A DNA stretch of 64,000 nucleotides from Streptomyces spororaveus (GCF_016755875.1 NZ_BNED01000005.1:5904001-5968000); one strand, 5' to 3'. Positions 16,748 through 25,288 are shown, numbered from the stretch's first letter. The notes: a model not told the origin generated them from the letters alone. Numbers and translations are program-made.

Positions 16748-17608
16748 GTGCCCCGTCTCTCTGAAGTCATCGCCGCGCTGGACGCTCTCTGGCCCCCCTC
16801 GCGGGCCGAGCAGTGGGACGCCGTCGGAACCGTCTGCGGCGACCCGGACGCCGAGGTCACCCGGGTCCTCTTCGCCGTGGACCCCGTCCAGGAGATCGCC
16901 GACGAGGCGGTGAAGCTGGGCGCCGACCTGATCATCACGCACCACCCCCTCTACCTGCGGGGCACCACCACCGTCGAGGCCGGCACCTTCAAGGGCCGCG
17001 TCGTGCACACGCTGATCAAGAACGACATCGCGCTGCACGTCGCCCACACCAACGCCGACACGGCCGACCCGGGAGTCTCCGACGCCCTCGCCGGCGCCCT
17101 CGACCTGCGGATCACCGGCCCGCTGGTGCCCGACCCGAGCGACCCGGAAGGCCGCCGGGGCCTCGGCCGGATCTGCGAACTGGACCACCCCGAGACCCTG
17201 CGCGAGTTCGCCGCCCGCGCCGCGGCCTGGCTGCCGCCGACCGCGCAGGGCATCCGCGTCGCCGGCGACCCGGACATGCCGGTCCGCCGCATCGCCGTCA
17301 GCGGCGGCTCCGGCGACAGCCTCTTCGAGGAGGTCCGCGCCGCCGGCGTGGACGTCTTCCTGACCGCCGACCTGCGCCACCACCCGGCGTCCGAGGCACG
17401 CGAGAAGAGCCGCCCGCTCGCCCTCGTCGACGCCGCCCACTGGGCCACCGAGTGGCCCTGGTGCGAGCAGGCCGCCGCGCAGCTCGACGCGATCTCCGAG
17501 CGCCACGGCTGGGGTCTTCGTACCCACGTCTCGCGCACGGTCACCGACCCGTGGACGGCCCACGCGCCGTCCGTCACACCCCCTTCTATCTCTGGAGCCC
17601 CCAACTGA
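16748..17608 (+). CDS. Nif3-like dinuclear metal centre protein
   Basis: The product has 286 residues from a GTG. Metal-binding signatures of the Nif3/YbgI family are present: ITHHPLYLRG, the HVAHTNADTA block, TADLRHHPASEA and DAAHWATEWPW near the C-terminus. These proteins form hexameric toroids with a two-metal site; hydrolase activities have been reported, but the cellular role is unsettled. Its TGA overlaps the start of the zinc-ribbon gene, and a RNase H/phosphatase gene follows, giving a tightly coupled operon. Confidence 0.88.
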   Translation: MPRLSEVIAALDALWPPSRAEQWDAVGTVCGDPDAEVTRVLFAVDPVQEIADEAVKLGADLIITHHPLYLRGTTTVEAGTFKGRVVHTLIKNDIALHVAHTNADTADPGVSDALAGALDLRITGPLVPDPSDPEGRRGLGRICELDHPETLREFAARAAAWLPPTAQGIRVAGDPDMPVRRIAVSGGSGDSLFEEVRAAGVDVFLTADLRHHPASEAREKSRPLALVDAAHWATEWPWCEQAAAQLDAISERHGWGLRTHVSRTVTDPWTAHAPSVTPPSISGAPN

Positions 17609-18348
17609 ACGCCGAGCCCGCCGACCAGATCCGACTTCTCGACGTCCAGGCGCTGGACGTCCGGCTGTCTCAGCTCGCCCACAAGCGCAAGTCGCTGCCC
17701 GAGCACGCCGAGCTCGACTCGCTCACCAAGGACCTGGCGCAGCAGCGCGACCTGCTCGTCGCCGCCCAGACCCAGGCGAGCGACACCGCGCGCGAGCAGA
17801 CCAAGGCGGAGCAGGACGTGGACCAGGTGCGCCAGCGCGCCGTCCGCGACCAGCAGCGGCTCGACTCCGGCGTGGGCATCTCGGCCCGGGACCTGGCGAA
17901 CCTGCAGAGCGAGGTCGTCTCCCTCGCCAAGCGCCAGGGTGACCTGGAGGACGTGGTCCTGGAGGTCATGGAGCGTCTGGAGGGTGCGCAGGAGCGCGTC
18001 ACCGGGCTCACCGAGCGCGTCTCCGCCCTGGAGGCCAAGGCCGCGGACGCCACCGCCCGCCGTGACGCGGCGACCTCCGAGATCGACACCGAGGTCGCGA
18101 AGGTCACCAAGGACCGCGAGGTCATCGTCGCGTCCATGCCGGCCGACCTGATGGCGCTGTACGAGAAGATCCGTGTCAAGCAGGGCGGGGTCGGCGCCGC
18201 GCGCCTCTACCAGCGCCGCTGCGAGGGCTGCCGGCTGGAGCTCGACATGGCCGAGGTCAACGAGATCAAGGCCGCGGCCCGCGACCAGGTCGTACGTCAC
18301 GAGAACTGCGGCCGCATCCTGGTCCGTACGGCGGACTCGGGCATCTGA
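17605..18348 (+). CDS. Coiled-coil protein with C-terminal zinc ribbon
   Basis: The product has 247 residues. Residues about 10-190 are almost entirely charged helical heptads, a long antiparallel coiled coil. The C-terminus has RRCEGCRLELD and RHENCGRILV, a zinc ribbon in which His replaces one Cys (C-C-H-C). No ATG, GTG or TTG lies near the conserved N-terminus (NAEPADQIRLLDVQ). The best start is a CTG at 17605, with GGAG eight bases upstream and overlapping the Nif3 stop as CTGA. The next standard start would remove a large part of the coiled coil. Such proteins are proposed to bind nucleic acid; direct evidence here is only the fold. Confidence 0.85.
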   Translation: MNAEPADQIRLLDVQALDVRLSQLAHKRKSLPEHAELDSLTKDLAQQRDLLVAAQTQASDTAREQTKAEQDVDQVRQRAVRDQQRLDSGVGISARDLANLQSEVVSLAKRQGDLEDVVLEVMERLEGAQERVTGLTERVSALEAKAADATARRDAATSEIDTEVAKVTKDREVIVASMPADLMALYEKIRVKQGGVGAARLYQRRCEGCRLELDMAEVNEIKAAARDQVVRHENCGRILVRTADSGI

Positions 18349-19676
18349 TGCCGAGCCCTGTCCGGTTGGTCGTGGAGGCGGACGGAGGGTCCCGGGGCAA
18401 CCCGGGGCCGGCCGGCTACGGCGCGGTGGTGCTCGACCCGGTCACGGGCGAGACGCTGGCCGAGCGCGCCGAGTACATCGGCGTCGCGACGAACAACGTG
18501 GCCGAGTACAAGGGCCTGATCGCCGGGCTCGCGGCGGCCCGTGAGCTCGCGGCCGACGCGCAGGTCCTGGTCCGGATGGACTCGAAGCTCGTCGTCGAGC
18601 AGATGTCGGGCCGCTGGAAGATCAAGCACCCCGACATGAAGCCGCTCGCGGCCGAGGCCGCGCGGATCCTGCCGCGCGCCCAGGTGACGTACGAGTGGAT
18701 CCCGCGGGAGAGGAACAAGCACGCGGACCGGCTCGCGAACGAGGCGATGGACGCGGGCAAGCGCGGCAGGCAGTGGGAGCCCTCGTCCTCCAGCGCCGCC
18801 CTCGACCACGGCGCGGCGCGCTCCCTCGCCACCCCGCCGGCGCCGGCGGGCCCGCCGGGGGACGCGGCGAAGGGCGCCGCGGCGGTCCGTGCAGCCCTGG
18901 CCGCCGCTTCCGGAACCCCGGGCGCGGCGTCCTCGGAGTACGCCGACACGCTGTTCGCCGACGCCGAGGCCCTGGCGGACGCGATCGAGCCCTGCCTCGA
19001 CGGCGATGCCCCGGCGGTCGCCGCCGGGAGCCACGGCTGGGGCCCGGACATGGGCGCCCCCGCGACCTTCGTGCTGCTGCGGCACGGCGAGACCGCCCTC
19101 ACCCCGCAGAAGCGCTTCTCCGGCAGCGGCGGCAGCGACCCCGAACTGTCCCCGGCGGGCCTGCGGCAGGCCGCCGCCGTGGCCGAGGCGCTGGCCGCCC
19201 GCGGCACCGTCCAGACGGTGATCAGCTCCCCGCTGCGCCGCTGCCGGGAGACCGCCCAGGCGGTCGCGGACCGCCTCGGCCTCACCGTGACGGTCGAAGA
19301 AGGCCTGCGCGAGGTGGACTTCGGGGCGTGGGAGGGCCTGACCTTCGCCGAGGTGCAGCAGCGCTTCCCGGACGACCTCCAGGCGTGGCTGGACTCCCCG
19401 AAGGCGGCCCCGACGGGCGGCGGCGAGAGCTTCATGTCCGCCACCCGCCGGATCTCGGCCACCCGGGACCGCCTGCTGTCCGCCCACGCGGGGCGCACGG
19501 TCCTGCTGGTCACCCACGTGACCCCGGTCAAGATCCTGGTCCGCCTGGCCCTGGGGGCCCCGCCGGAGGCCCTGTTCCGCATGGAGCTGTCGGCGGCCTC
19601 CCTGTCGGCGGTGGCCTACTACGCCGACGGCAACGCCTCGGTCCGCCTCCTGAACGACACCTCGCACCTGCGGTAG
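18348..19676 (+). CDS. Bifunctional RNase H / histidine acid phosphatase
   Basis: The product has 442 residues and starts inside the previous stop (TGATG). Residues 1-140 are a type I RNase H with Asp12 in EADGGSRGNPGPAGYG, the AEYKG glutamate and MDSKLVVEQ aspartate. An Ala/Pro-rich linker leads to a CobC-like phosphatase from about residue 235, with LLRHGET (His246) and VTHVTPVK. The mycobacterial homologue Rv2228c combines RNase H with alpha-ribazole phosphatase activity of cobalamin synthesis. It closes the Nif3 operon. Confidence 0.9.
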   Translation: MPSPVRLVVEADGGSRGNPGPAGYGAVVLDPVTGETLAERAEYIGVATNNVAEYKGLIAGLAAARELAADAQVLVRMDSKLVVEQMSGRWKIKHPDMKPLAAEAARILPRAQVTYEWIPRERNKHADRLANEAMDAGKRGRQWEPSSSSAALDHGAARSLATPPAPAGPPGDAAKGAAAVRAALAAASGTPGAASSEYADTLFADAEALADAIEPCLDGDAPAVAAGSHGWGPDMGAPATFVLLRHGETALTPQKRFSGSGGSDPELSPAGLRQAAAVAEALAARGTVQTVISSPLRRCRETAQAVADRLGLTVTVEEGLREVDFGAWEGLTFAEVQQRFPDDLQAWLDSPKAAPTGGGESFMSATRRISATRDRLLSAHAGRTVLLVTHVTPVKILVRLALGAPPEALFRMELSAASLSAVAYYADGNASVRLLNDTSHLR

Positions 19677-19722
19677 CCCTGGCGGGGGGCCGGGCGGGAT
19701 CCGTCGCGGTGCGGGCGGGTCC

Positions 19723-19828
19723 GCGGGGACGGGCAGGGGTGTCTCCTCGGCTCGCGCGGTCAGGCATGTCTCGGCTGTGGATCGGGGGTGCGCGCTCGTC
19801 CTGCGGGGACACCCCTGCCCGTCCCCGC
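19723..19828. repeat. Inverted-repeat element with 21-base perfect arms
   Basis: Bases 19723-19743 are perfectly complementary to 19808-19828, around a 64-base centre with no coding potential. It fills the gap between the RNase H gene and rnpB. The perfect, long arms suggest a small mobile or fold-back element rather than a simple terminator, though it would also stop transcripts of the upstream operon. Together with the motif at 19916-19960 this accounts for most of the 335-base gap 19677-20011; I see no gene there. Confidence 0.6.
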
Positions 19829-19915
19829 TCCCCACGCGTCGGGGGATCCGGGAAACGAGCCCGGCGGTCCGTGGGGCCAGGTCGCGCTGTCGAAGTCCTG
19901 CCGCTCCACACCACC

Positions 19916-19960
19916 CAGCCCCGCCGGCGTTTGAGGCGCAGGTCCGGGCAGCGCCCGGCG
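19916..19960. repeat. Intergenic repeat, copy 1 (CGCCGGCGTTTGAGGCGC core)
   Basis: The 18-base core at 19922-19939 recurs exactly at 24499-24516, and both copies are followed by a GC-rich stretch that can fold. I know this sequence type as a common Streptomyces intergenic repeat, often near gene ends. Confidence 0.6.
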
Positions 19961-20011
19961 GGAGCCGAGCCGGAGAGAGAACCGCTTGCCCCCGAACGGG
20001 AGTGGAAGCGG

Positions 20012-20417
20012 CAGACGAGCCGGCCTGTACGCCGGGTTCTGTCGCCCGGTGACCTCGCGGTCGCCGGGGAGACGGCCATCCATCTAGGACCGGTGTTGCC
20101 ACCGGCCTCGTGCGGTCTACCCGCGAACTCGGGCGGGCAGCCCTCAAGCGTTCGCGCAGACCCGTCCGGGGACGGATCCTCTTGACCTTGCTCCGGGTGG
20201 GGTTTACCTAGCCGCCTGAGTCACCTCAGGCGCTGGTGGTCTCTTACACCACCGTTTCACCCTTACCGGGGGCCGAAGCCCCTGGCGGTCTGTTTTCTGT
20301 GGCACTGTCCCGCGGGTCACCCCGGGTGGCCGTTAGCCACCACCCTGCCCTGTGGAGCCCGGACGTTCCTCGGCGGGATCCTGAGACCCCGACGCGGCCG
20401 CCCGGCCGACTCGTCTG
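20012..20417 (-). ncRNA. rnpB: RNase P RNA, bacterial type A
   Basis: On the minus strand the conserved landmarks follow in order: the P1 5' strand CAGACGAGTCGGCC, GAGGAACGTCCGGGCTCC, ACAGGGCAGGGTGGTGGCTA, GACCCGCGGGACAGTGCCAC, AGAAAACAGACCGCC, GTAAGGGTGAAACGGTG, GTAAGAGACCACCAGC, and the 3' P1 strand GGCCGGCTCGTCTG. The last pairs with the 5' end, allowing one G-U. This is the catalytic RNA that trims tRNA 5' leaders. The ends given are those of the P1 helix. Confidence 0.96.
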
Positions 20418-20428
20418 CCGTGGCGACC

Positions 20429-20457
20429 ATGTTACCCGCGGCGACGACCGCGTCCGA
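20429..20457 (-). promoter_or_regulatory. Probable rnpB promoter
   Basis: TAACAT (20429-20434) and TCGGAC (20452-20457) on the minus strand are 17 bases apart and would start transcription about 8-10 bases later, just before the P1 helix. Confidence 0.5.
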
Positions 20458-20466
20458 CCTCGCTTG

Positions 20467-20487
20467 ACCTTGACGCAACGGCAGGGT
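20467..20487 (+). promoter_or_regulatory. MerR-type operator before the MerR gene
   Basis: ACCTTGAC and GGCAGGGT form an imperfect palindrome around GCAAC. MerR regulators bind such sites within an over-long -35/-10 spacer. The start codon lies only 13 bases downstream, so the transcript is probably short-leadered or leaderless. Autoregulation is the likely reading. Confidence 0.6.
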
Positions 20488-20500
20488 TTCTACTGGGGGC

Positions 20501-21235
20501 ATGCGGATCGGAGAGATCGCCGCGGTCGTCGGGCTCACCACCCGGGCGATCCGGCACTACCACCATGTCGGGCTGCTCCCGGAACCGGAGCGGCGCCCCA
20601 ACGGCTACCGGGCCTACAGCCTCCGGGACGCCGTCCTGCTGGCCCGCGTACGCCGCCTCACCGAGCTCGGGCTCAGCCTCGACGAGGTGCGGGACGTCCT
20701 CGCCGACGACGCCGGGCGCGAACTCGCCGACGTCCTCACGGAACTGGACGCCGACCTGGCCCGGCAGGAGGCCGAGATCCGGGAACGCCGGCGCCGCCTC
20801 GCGGTGCTGCTCGCCGCCGGGCCGGGCGAGGCCGAGCCGCTCTCGCCCGCACTTGCCGCGCTGCTGGCGAAGGCACCCCTGACCGACTCCCCGGCCGCCG
20901 CCAAGGACCGCGAGCACCTGATCCTCCTCGACGCCACGGGCGCCGGCGGCCAGGAGGTCTACGCCGCGCTCGGCCCGCTCGCCGCCGATCCCGCCGTGCT
21001 CGCGCTGTACGTACGCCTCGACGAGCTCGCCGACGCGCCCGTCGACGACCCGCGGATCCCGCCCCTGGCGGCGGAGCTGGTGGCGGCCGTTCCCGACGAG
21101 GTGTTCGCCGCGGTCCCCGCCGACGGGACGGTGGTGGCCGGGTTCAAGGAGGCGCTGCTCGCCGAGTACGCGCCCGCGCAGGCCGAAGTCGTCCGCCTCG
21201 TCATGGAGGCGTTCATCGAGAGGGGGCGGGGATGA
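20501..21235 (+). CDS. MerR family transcriptional regulator
   Basis: The product has 244 residues. The N-terminal MRIGEIAAVVGLTTRAIRHYHHVGLLPEPERRPNGYRAY is a complete MerR winged helix, followed by the second wing and a dimerisation helix (about 75-110). The C-terminal 120 residues resemble an effector-binding helical domain without metal-binding Cys, so it more likely senses an organic ligand. It sits behind a MerR-type operator and overlaps the next gene by ATGA, suggesting that the membrane protein downstream is its partner or target. Confidence 0.88.
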   Translation: MRIGEIAAVVGLTTRAIRHYHHVGLLPEPERRPNGYRAYSLRDAVLLARVRRLTELGLSLDEVRDVLADDAGRELADVLTELDADLARQEAEIRERRRRLAVLLAAGPGEAEPLSPALAALLAKAPLTDSPAAAKDREHLILLDATGAGGQEVYAALGPLAADPAVLALYVRLDELADAPVDDPRIPPLAAELVAAVPDEVFAAVPADGTVVAGFKEALLAEYAPAQAEVVRLVMEAFIERGRG

Positions 21236-22068
21236 CCCGCATACGCGCGGCACGGATCGCCGTCACCGCCGTCGTCCCGGCGGAGCTGGCGCTCGTGGTG
21301 TGCCTGGCGGCCGGGGTGCGCCTGCCCGGCTGGGTGCCCGCCGCGACCGAGGCGCTCCTCGTCGGCGTGCTGCTGCTGGAGGCGCGGGTGCTGCACGGCC
21401 TCTACGCCGCCGAACGCGCCCGCGGCGCCGGCCGGCGGGCCGCCTGTCGCGCGGCGGTCCGGGCCGTGGTCCCCGTGCAGGTCAGGCGGTTGGTGCTGCA
21501 CGAGTTGCGGGCCACCGCAGCGCTCGGCCGGTGGGTCGTCCGCCGGAGGCACGGGGTGCGCCCCGGAGACCTCGCCGCCCCGTACACCGGACCGCAGACG
21601 GCCATGATGTACGGGATGCTCTTCGTGTCGGTGATCGAGACCGTCGGTCTGGCCGTGCTCATCCCCTGGCCCGCGGTGCACCGGGTGGTGCTGGTGCTGG
21701 ACGTGTACGGAATCCTCCTCGTCCTCGCCCTGCACGCCGCATGCGTCACCCGGCCGCACGTGGTCCGCCCCGACGGGTCCCTGCGGATCCGCTACGGGGC
21801 CCTGTTCGACCTGGTCGTACCGGCGGACGCGGTGGCCTCGGCGCGGGTGGACCGGCGCTATCCCGAGGGCAGGCTGGTCACCCTCTCCGAGGACGGGGTG
21901 CTGGACCTCGTCGTCGGCAGCCAGACCACCGTCACCCTGGAACTGAACCGGCCGCTCGCCTTCACCCGGCCGCTCGGCGCCACGGGCGAGGCCCGGACCG
22001 TCCGCTTCCACGCCGACGACCCGCGCACACTGGTCACCGCCCTGCGCCGACGGCCCGCCGTTCCCTAG
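21232..22068 (+). CDS. Membrane protein of unknown function
   Basis: The product has 278 residues and starts inside the MerR stop codon. About four membrane segments are visible: two near the N-terminus (about 7-28 and 35-52) and two in the middle (MMYGMLFVSVIETVGLAVLIP and VVLVLDVYGILLVLALHA). The last 90 residues are soluble beta-rich sequence (IRYGALFDLVVPADAVASARV) reminiscent of a PH-like domain. No catalytic motif is apparent. It is co-expressed with the MerR regulator. Confidence 0.65.
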   Translation: MTRIRAARIAVTAVVPAELALVVCLAAGVRLPGWVPAATEALLVGVLLLEARVLHGLYAAERARGAGRRAACRAAVRAVVPVQVRRLVLHELRATAALGRWVVRRRHGVRPGDLAAPYTGPQTAMMYGMLFVSVIETVGLAVLIPWPAVHRVVLVLDVYGILLVLALHAACVTRPHVVRPDGSLRIRYGALFDLVVPADAVASARVDRRYPEGRLVTLSEDGVLDLVVGSQTTVTLELNRPLAFTRPLGATGEARTVRFHADDPRTLVTALRRRPAVP

Positions 22069-22075
22069 GGGGTGT

Positions 22076-23521
22076 CTACGGGACCGACGCGAAGAGGATC
22101 TTCGAGGTGCCCGGGTCGGCCTCCGTCAGCCGGACCCGGATCCGTTCGCCCAGGGGCAGGTCCGGCGTCGTGGACCGGACGCGGCCGACCACTGCCGGAT
22201 CCTCCAGGTGGACCGTGCCCGCCCGCGGCTCCCGGTCCTCGACATCGATGACCGTGGCCTCGAAGGTCTCCCCGACGCGGTCCTTCAGTACGGCGGCCTC
22301 GACCAGGTCCACCGACTCCCGCTCCACCGTGTTCGCCCGCCGGCTGCCCTCCGCCATCTCGTCCGGGAGCGCGGCAAGGGCCGCCAGGACCCACGCCGGC
22401 GGTTCCGTCCCGGCCACCGCCGCCAGGCACAGCTCCCCGCCGTAGCGGTCGACGAGCCGGCGCAGCGGCGCGGTGCAGTGCGTGTACGGGGCCGCCACCG
22501 CGGAATGGATCGCCGGGTCGGGGCTCTCGCCGCCGGTGAAGACCGTGTAGCCCGCGCCGCGCAGCAGGGCCGTGCACTCCTGGAGGAAGGCGGCGTGGGC
22601 GGGGCGGTGCGGGTCGAGGGAGCGTACGAGTTCGGCGTACGGCACGTGGTGCGGCCAGTCGATCCGCAGGGCCTTCGCCGTCCGCCGGAGCTTGCCGACC
22701 GCGCCGTCGGGGGCGCTGGGCAGCGTACGCAGGATGCCCGTGCCGGTGGCCAGCATCAGATCGGCCGCGGCCATGCCGGTCATCAGGGAGATCTGCGCGT
22801 TCCAGCCGTCGGCGGGCAGCGGGGCGCGGTAGGCCAGGGAGTAGCTGCCGTCGCGCTCGACGACCTCCTGCTCGGGCACGTTGAGGGAGATGCCGCCGCG
22901 CGCCTGTTCCAGGGCCTCGCGGAGCCGGCCGATGTCCTTCAGGAGGGCGAGCGGCTCCTCCGCCGTGCCGGTGTCGATGGCCTTCTGGGCGCCGTCGTAG
23001 TCGAGCCTGGCCCGGCTGCGGATCAGCGCGCGGCGGACGTCGACGGTCTCGACCCGGCCGTCGGGGTCCAGGTCGAACCGCCACACCAGGGCGGGGCGGA
23101 CCTGGTCGGGCAGCAGGCTGGCCGCGCCCTCGGAGAGGACGGCCGGGTGCAGCGGGACCTTCCCGTCGGGGAAGTAGAGGGTGGTCACGCGCCGGTGGGC
23201 CTCGGCGTCGAGCGCGCCGCCGGGGGCGACGAAGGCGGCGACGTCGGCGATGGCGTAGTGGACGCGGTAGCCGCCACCGGAACGCTTGGCCAGGTGCATG
23301 GCCTGGTCGAGGTCGACGGAGGCCGGCGGGTCGATCGTGAAGAAGGGGATGTCCGTACTGTCCAGGTCCGGGAGGCGGGGGTGCGCCGCCGCCTGCTCGG
23401 CCTCGGCGAGGACCGCCGCCGGGAACCCCTCGGGCACCCCCAGCTTCGTCCGCAGTTCGCGCAGCGCGGCCCGCAGAGCAGCCCCGTCTGCGCCGGTCAT
23501 GTGCATCTGACGGCGTGGCAT
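22076..23521 (-). CDS. RNB-domain ribonuclease (RNase II/R type catalytic module)
   Basis: The product has 481 residues. The RNB active site is TIDPPASVDLDQAM, with Asp64, Asp70 and Asp72 positioned to bind magnesium, followed by YAIADVAAFVAPGGALDAEA and the C-terminal IHSAVAAPYTHCTAPLRRLVDRY block typical of RNase II/R. It lacks the N-terminal cold-shock and complete S1 domains of full RNase R, so it is a short actinobacterial form. It should degrade single-stranded RNA 3' to 5'. It is convergent with the membrane protein gene, 7 bases apart. Confidence 0.88.
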   Translation of the reverse strand: MPRRQMHMTGADGAALRAALRELRTKLGVPEGFPAAVLAEAEQAAAHPRLPDLDSTDIPFFTIDPPASVDLDQAMHLAKRSGGGYRVHYAIADVAAFVAPGGALDAEAHRRVTTLYFPDGKVPLHPAVLSEGAASLLPDQVRPALVWRFDLDPDGRVETVDVRRALIRSRARLDYDGAQKAIDTGTAEEPLALLKDIGRLREALEQARGGISLNVPEQEVVERDGSYSLAYRAPLPADGWNAQISLMTGMAAADLMLATGTGILRTLPSAPDGAVGKLRRTAKALRIDWPHHVPYAELVRSLDPHRPAHAAFLQECTALLRGAGYTVFTGGESPDPAIHSAVAAPYTHCTAPLRRLVDRYGGELCLAAVAGTEPPAWVLAALAALPDEMAEGSRRANTVERESVDLVEAAVLKDRVGETFEATVIDVEDREPRAGTVHLEDPAVVGRVRSTTPDLPLGERIRVRLTEADPGTSKILFASVP

Positions 23522-23633
23522 GCGTCGAGCCTAGGGGCGGGCGGCCCGGACGGCGCGGCGAGCGGGCGGCGCGGACGTCTACCCTGGCTCGGGGGCCGCA
23601 CCCCCCGCGACGCCGTACCGAAGGAGAACCACC

Positions 23634-24437
23634 GTGCTCGTGCTGCTGCCGCCGTCCGAAGGAAAGGCCGCCGGCGGCTCCGGCGCACCCCTGAAGCCGG
23701 AGGCGCTGTCGCTGCCCGGTCTGGCCCCGGCCCGTGCGGCGGTGCTGGAGGAGCTGGTCGAGCTGTGCGCGGCGGACGAGCTGAAGGCGCGCGAGGTGCT
23801 GGGCCTGAGCGAGGGCCTGCGCGGCGAGGTCGCCAAGAACGCGGAGCTGCGTACGGCCGGGGCGCGGCCGGCGGGCGAGATCTACACGGGCGTGCTCTAC
23901 GACGCGCTGGGCCTGGCCGATCTGCCCGCGGCGGCGCGGACTTCGGCCGAGGACGCGCTGCTCGTCTTCTCGGGGCTGTGGGGCGCGGTCCGGATCACCG
24001 ACGCGATCCCCTCGTACCGCTGCTCGATGGGGGTGAAACTGCCCGGGCTGGGCGCGCTGGGCGCGTACTGGCGGGGGCCGATGGCGGAGGTCATGCCGGA
24101 GGCGGCCGGGGACGGGCTGGTACTGGACCTGCGGTCGGCGGCGTACGGGGCCGCGTGGAAGCCGAAGGGCGAGGTGGCGGGGCGGACCGCGACCGTCCGG
24201 GTGCTGCACTCCCAGATGGTGGACGGGGTGGAGAAGCGGTCGGTGGTGAGCCACTTCAACAAGGCGACGAAGGGCCGGCTGGTACGGGACCTGCTGCTCG
24301 CGGGGGGCGTTCCGGCGTCGCCCGCCGAGCTGGTCACGGCCCTGCGGGACCTGGGCTACACGGTCGAAGCCGAGGCCCCCGCCAAGGCGGCCAAGGCGTG
24401 GTCCCTCGACGTGGTCGTGACGCAGATCCACCACTGA
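23634..24437 (+). CDS. yaaA: YaaA-like peroxide stress protein (UPF0246)
   Basis: The product has 267 residues from a GTG preceded by AAGGAGAACC. The N-terminus MLVLLPPSEGKA, the YTGVLYDALG block and the C-terminal VRVLHSQMVDGVEKRSVVSHFNKATKGRLVR are the family signature. In E. coli YaaA limits free iron and oxidative DNA damage during peroxide stress. The gene diverges from the RNB ribonuclease gene. Confidence 0.9.
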   Translation: MLVLLPPSEGKAAGGSGAPLKPEALSLPGLAPARAAVLEELVELCAADELKAREVLGLSEGLRGEVAKNAELRTAGARPAGEIYTGVLYDALGLADLPAAARTSAEDALLVFSGLWGAVRITDAIPSYRCSMGVKLPGLGALGAYWRGPMAEVMPEAAGDGLVLDLRSAAYGAAWKPKGEVAGRTATVRVLHSQMVDGVEKRSVVSHFNKATKGRLVRDLLLAGGVPASPAELVTALRDLGYTVEAEAPAKAAKAWSLDVVVTQIHH

Positions 24438-24492
24438 GCCGGGCGCGGCGCCGCTGTCGGCTGCTCCGCCCCCCCGCACCCCCGCGCGATTC

Positions 24493-24538
24493 CAGCCTCG
24501 CCGGCGTTTGAGGCGCGGGGTTCGGGGCGGAGCCCGGG
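24493..24538. repeat. Intergenic repeat, copy 2 (CGCCGGCGTTTGAGGCGC core)
   Basis: This copy lies between the convergent yaaA and prim-pol genes and shares an exact 18-base core (24499-24516) with the copy at 19922-19939. The following GGGTTCGGGGCGGAGCCCG can form a hairpin, so the repeat may double as a terminator. Confidence 0.6.
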
Positions 24539-25288
24539 CTAGTGGCCCAGGGGCCAGGCGACCGTGGCCGGGGTCAGGTTCGCGGTACCCGCGTACGTGG
24601 CGCAGGCGTCCGTCAGGGTTTCCAGGAGGGTGAGCGGGTCCGGGAGGGCGTGCTCCATACCGCGGATCCAGGTCACCGACTGGTCACCGGGCAGGGCCGC
24701 CGGCGGGACCAGGACGTAGCTGCCCCGGCAGTGCCAGCGCAGGCCCGGGTGTTCGTCCATGGTCTCGGGGTGGCAGTCCAGGGCGCAGGGCCACCACTCG
24801 TCCTCGTCCTCGGGGGTGCCGCGGGTGGCGGTGAAGAAGAGCATCCGGGCCTGGTCGCCGGTGCCGCCCGACTCGGCGACGGGGCCCACCTTGATGCCGG
24901 CGAGCAGGAGCCGGTCGAGGGCGTCGGTGCCGGCTTCCAGCGGGACGTCGAGCACGTCGTGGACCATGCCGGTCGCGGTGATGAAGTTGGCCTGGGGCTG
25001 GTTGCGCGCCCAGCGTTCGACCTGTGCGCGGTCGGTGGTCGACTGGGTCTGCCAGGCGAAGGAGACGGGGTGCCGTGCGGGCGTCGGACAGCCGATCCGG
25101 TCGCACGAACATCGGTAACCGGCGGGATGGGCGGCGGGGGCGAGCGGCAGGCCCGCGGCGGCGACGGCCAGGAGGAGCGCCTCGCGCTCGGCTCCGGGGT
25201 CCTCGGCGGTGGGTTTCTGCCGCCGGCGCAGCCACTGGGAAATCCTGCTCTGCTCGCCGCGTTTGACGCGGCCGGACTCAGACCCCAT
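24539..25288 (-). CDS. Bifunctional DNA primase/polymerase N-terminal-like protein
   Basis: The product has 249 residues from an ATG behind GAGGGG. It carries the layout of the actinobacterial prim-pol-like family: AAGLPLAPAAHPAGYRC, CDRIGCPTPARHPVSFAWQTQ, WARNQPQANFITATGMVHDVLDVPLEAG and the LRWHCRGSYVLVPPA block. The Asp pair expected at the catalytic site is recognisable only as HDVLD. Stand-alone forms like this are common in Streptomyces chromosomes and their role is unproven. A link to plasmid replication is not supported by the neighbours. Confidence 0.75.
   Translation of the reverse strand: MGSESGRVKRGEQSRISQWLRRRQKPTAEDPGAEREALLLAVAAAGLPLAPAAHPAGYRCSCDRIGCPTPARHPVSFAWQTQSTTDRAQVERWARNQPQANFITATGMVHDVLDVPLEAGTDALDRLLLAGIKVGPVAESGGTGDQARMLFFTATRGTPEDEDEWWPCALDCHPETMDEHPGLRWHCRGSYVLVPPAALPGDQSVTWIRGMEHALPDPLTLLETLTDACATYAGTANLTPATVAWPLGH

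Noticed and set aside
22066..22077. Second copy of the GGGGTGTC-bounded element
   Set aside because: Only about a dozen bases match the left end; there is no opposite arm and two convergent genes leave no room.
24539..25288. Prim-pol protein as sign of an integrated plasmid or phage
   Set aside because: No integrase, replication, transfer or att sequences are nearby, and this family is common in Streptomyces chromosomes.
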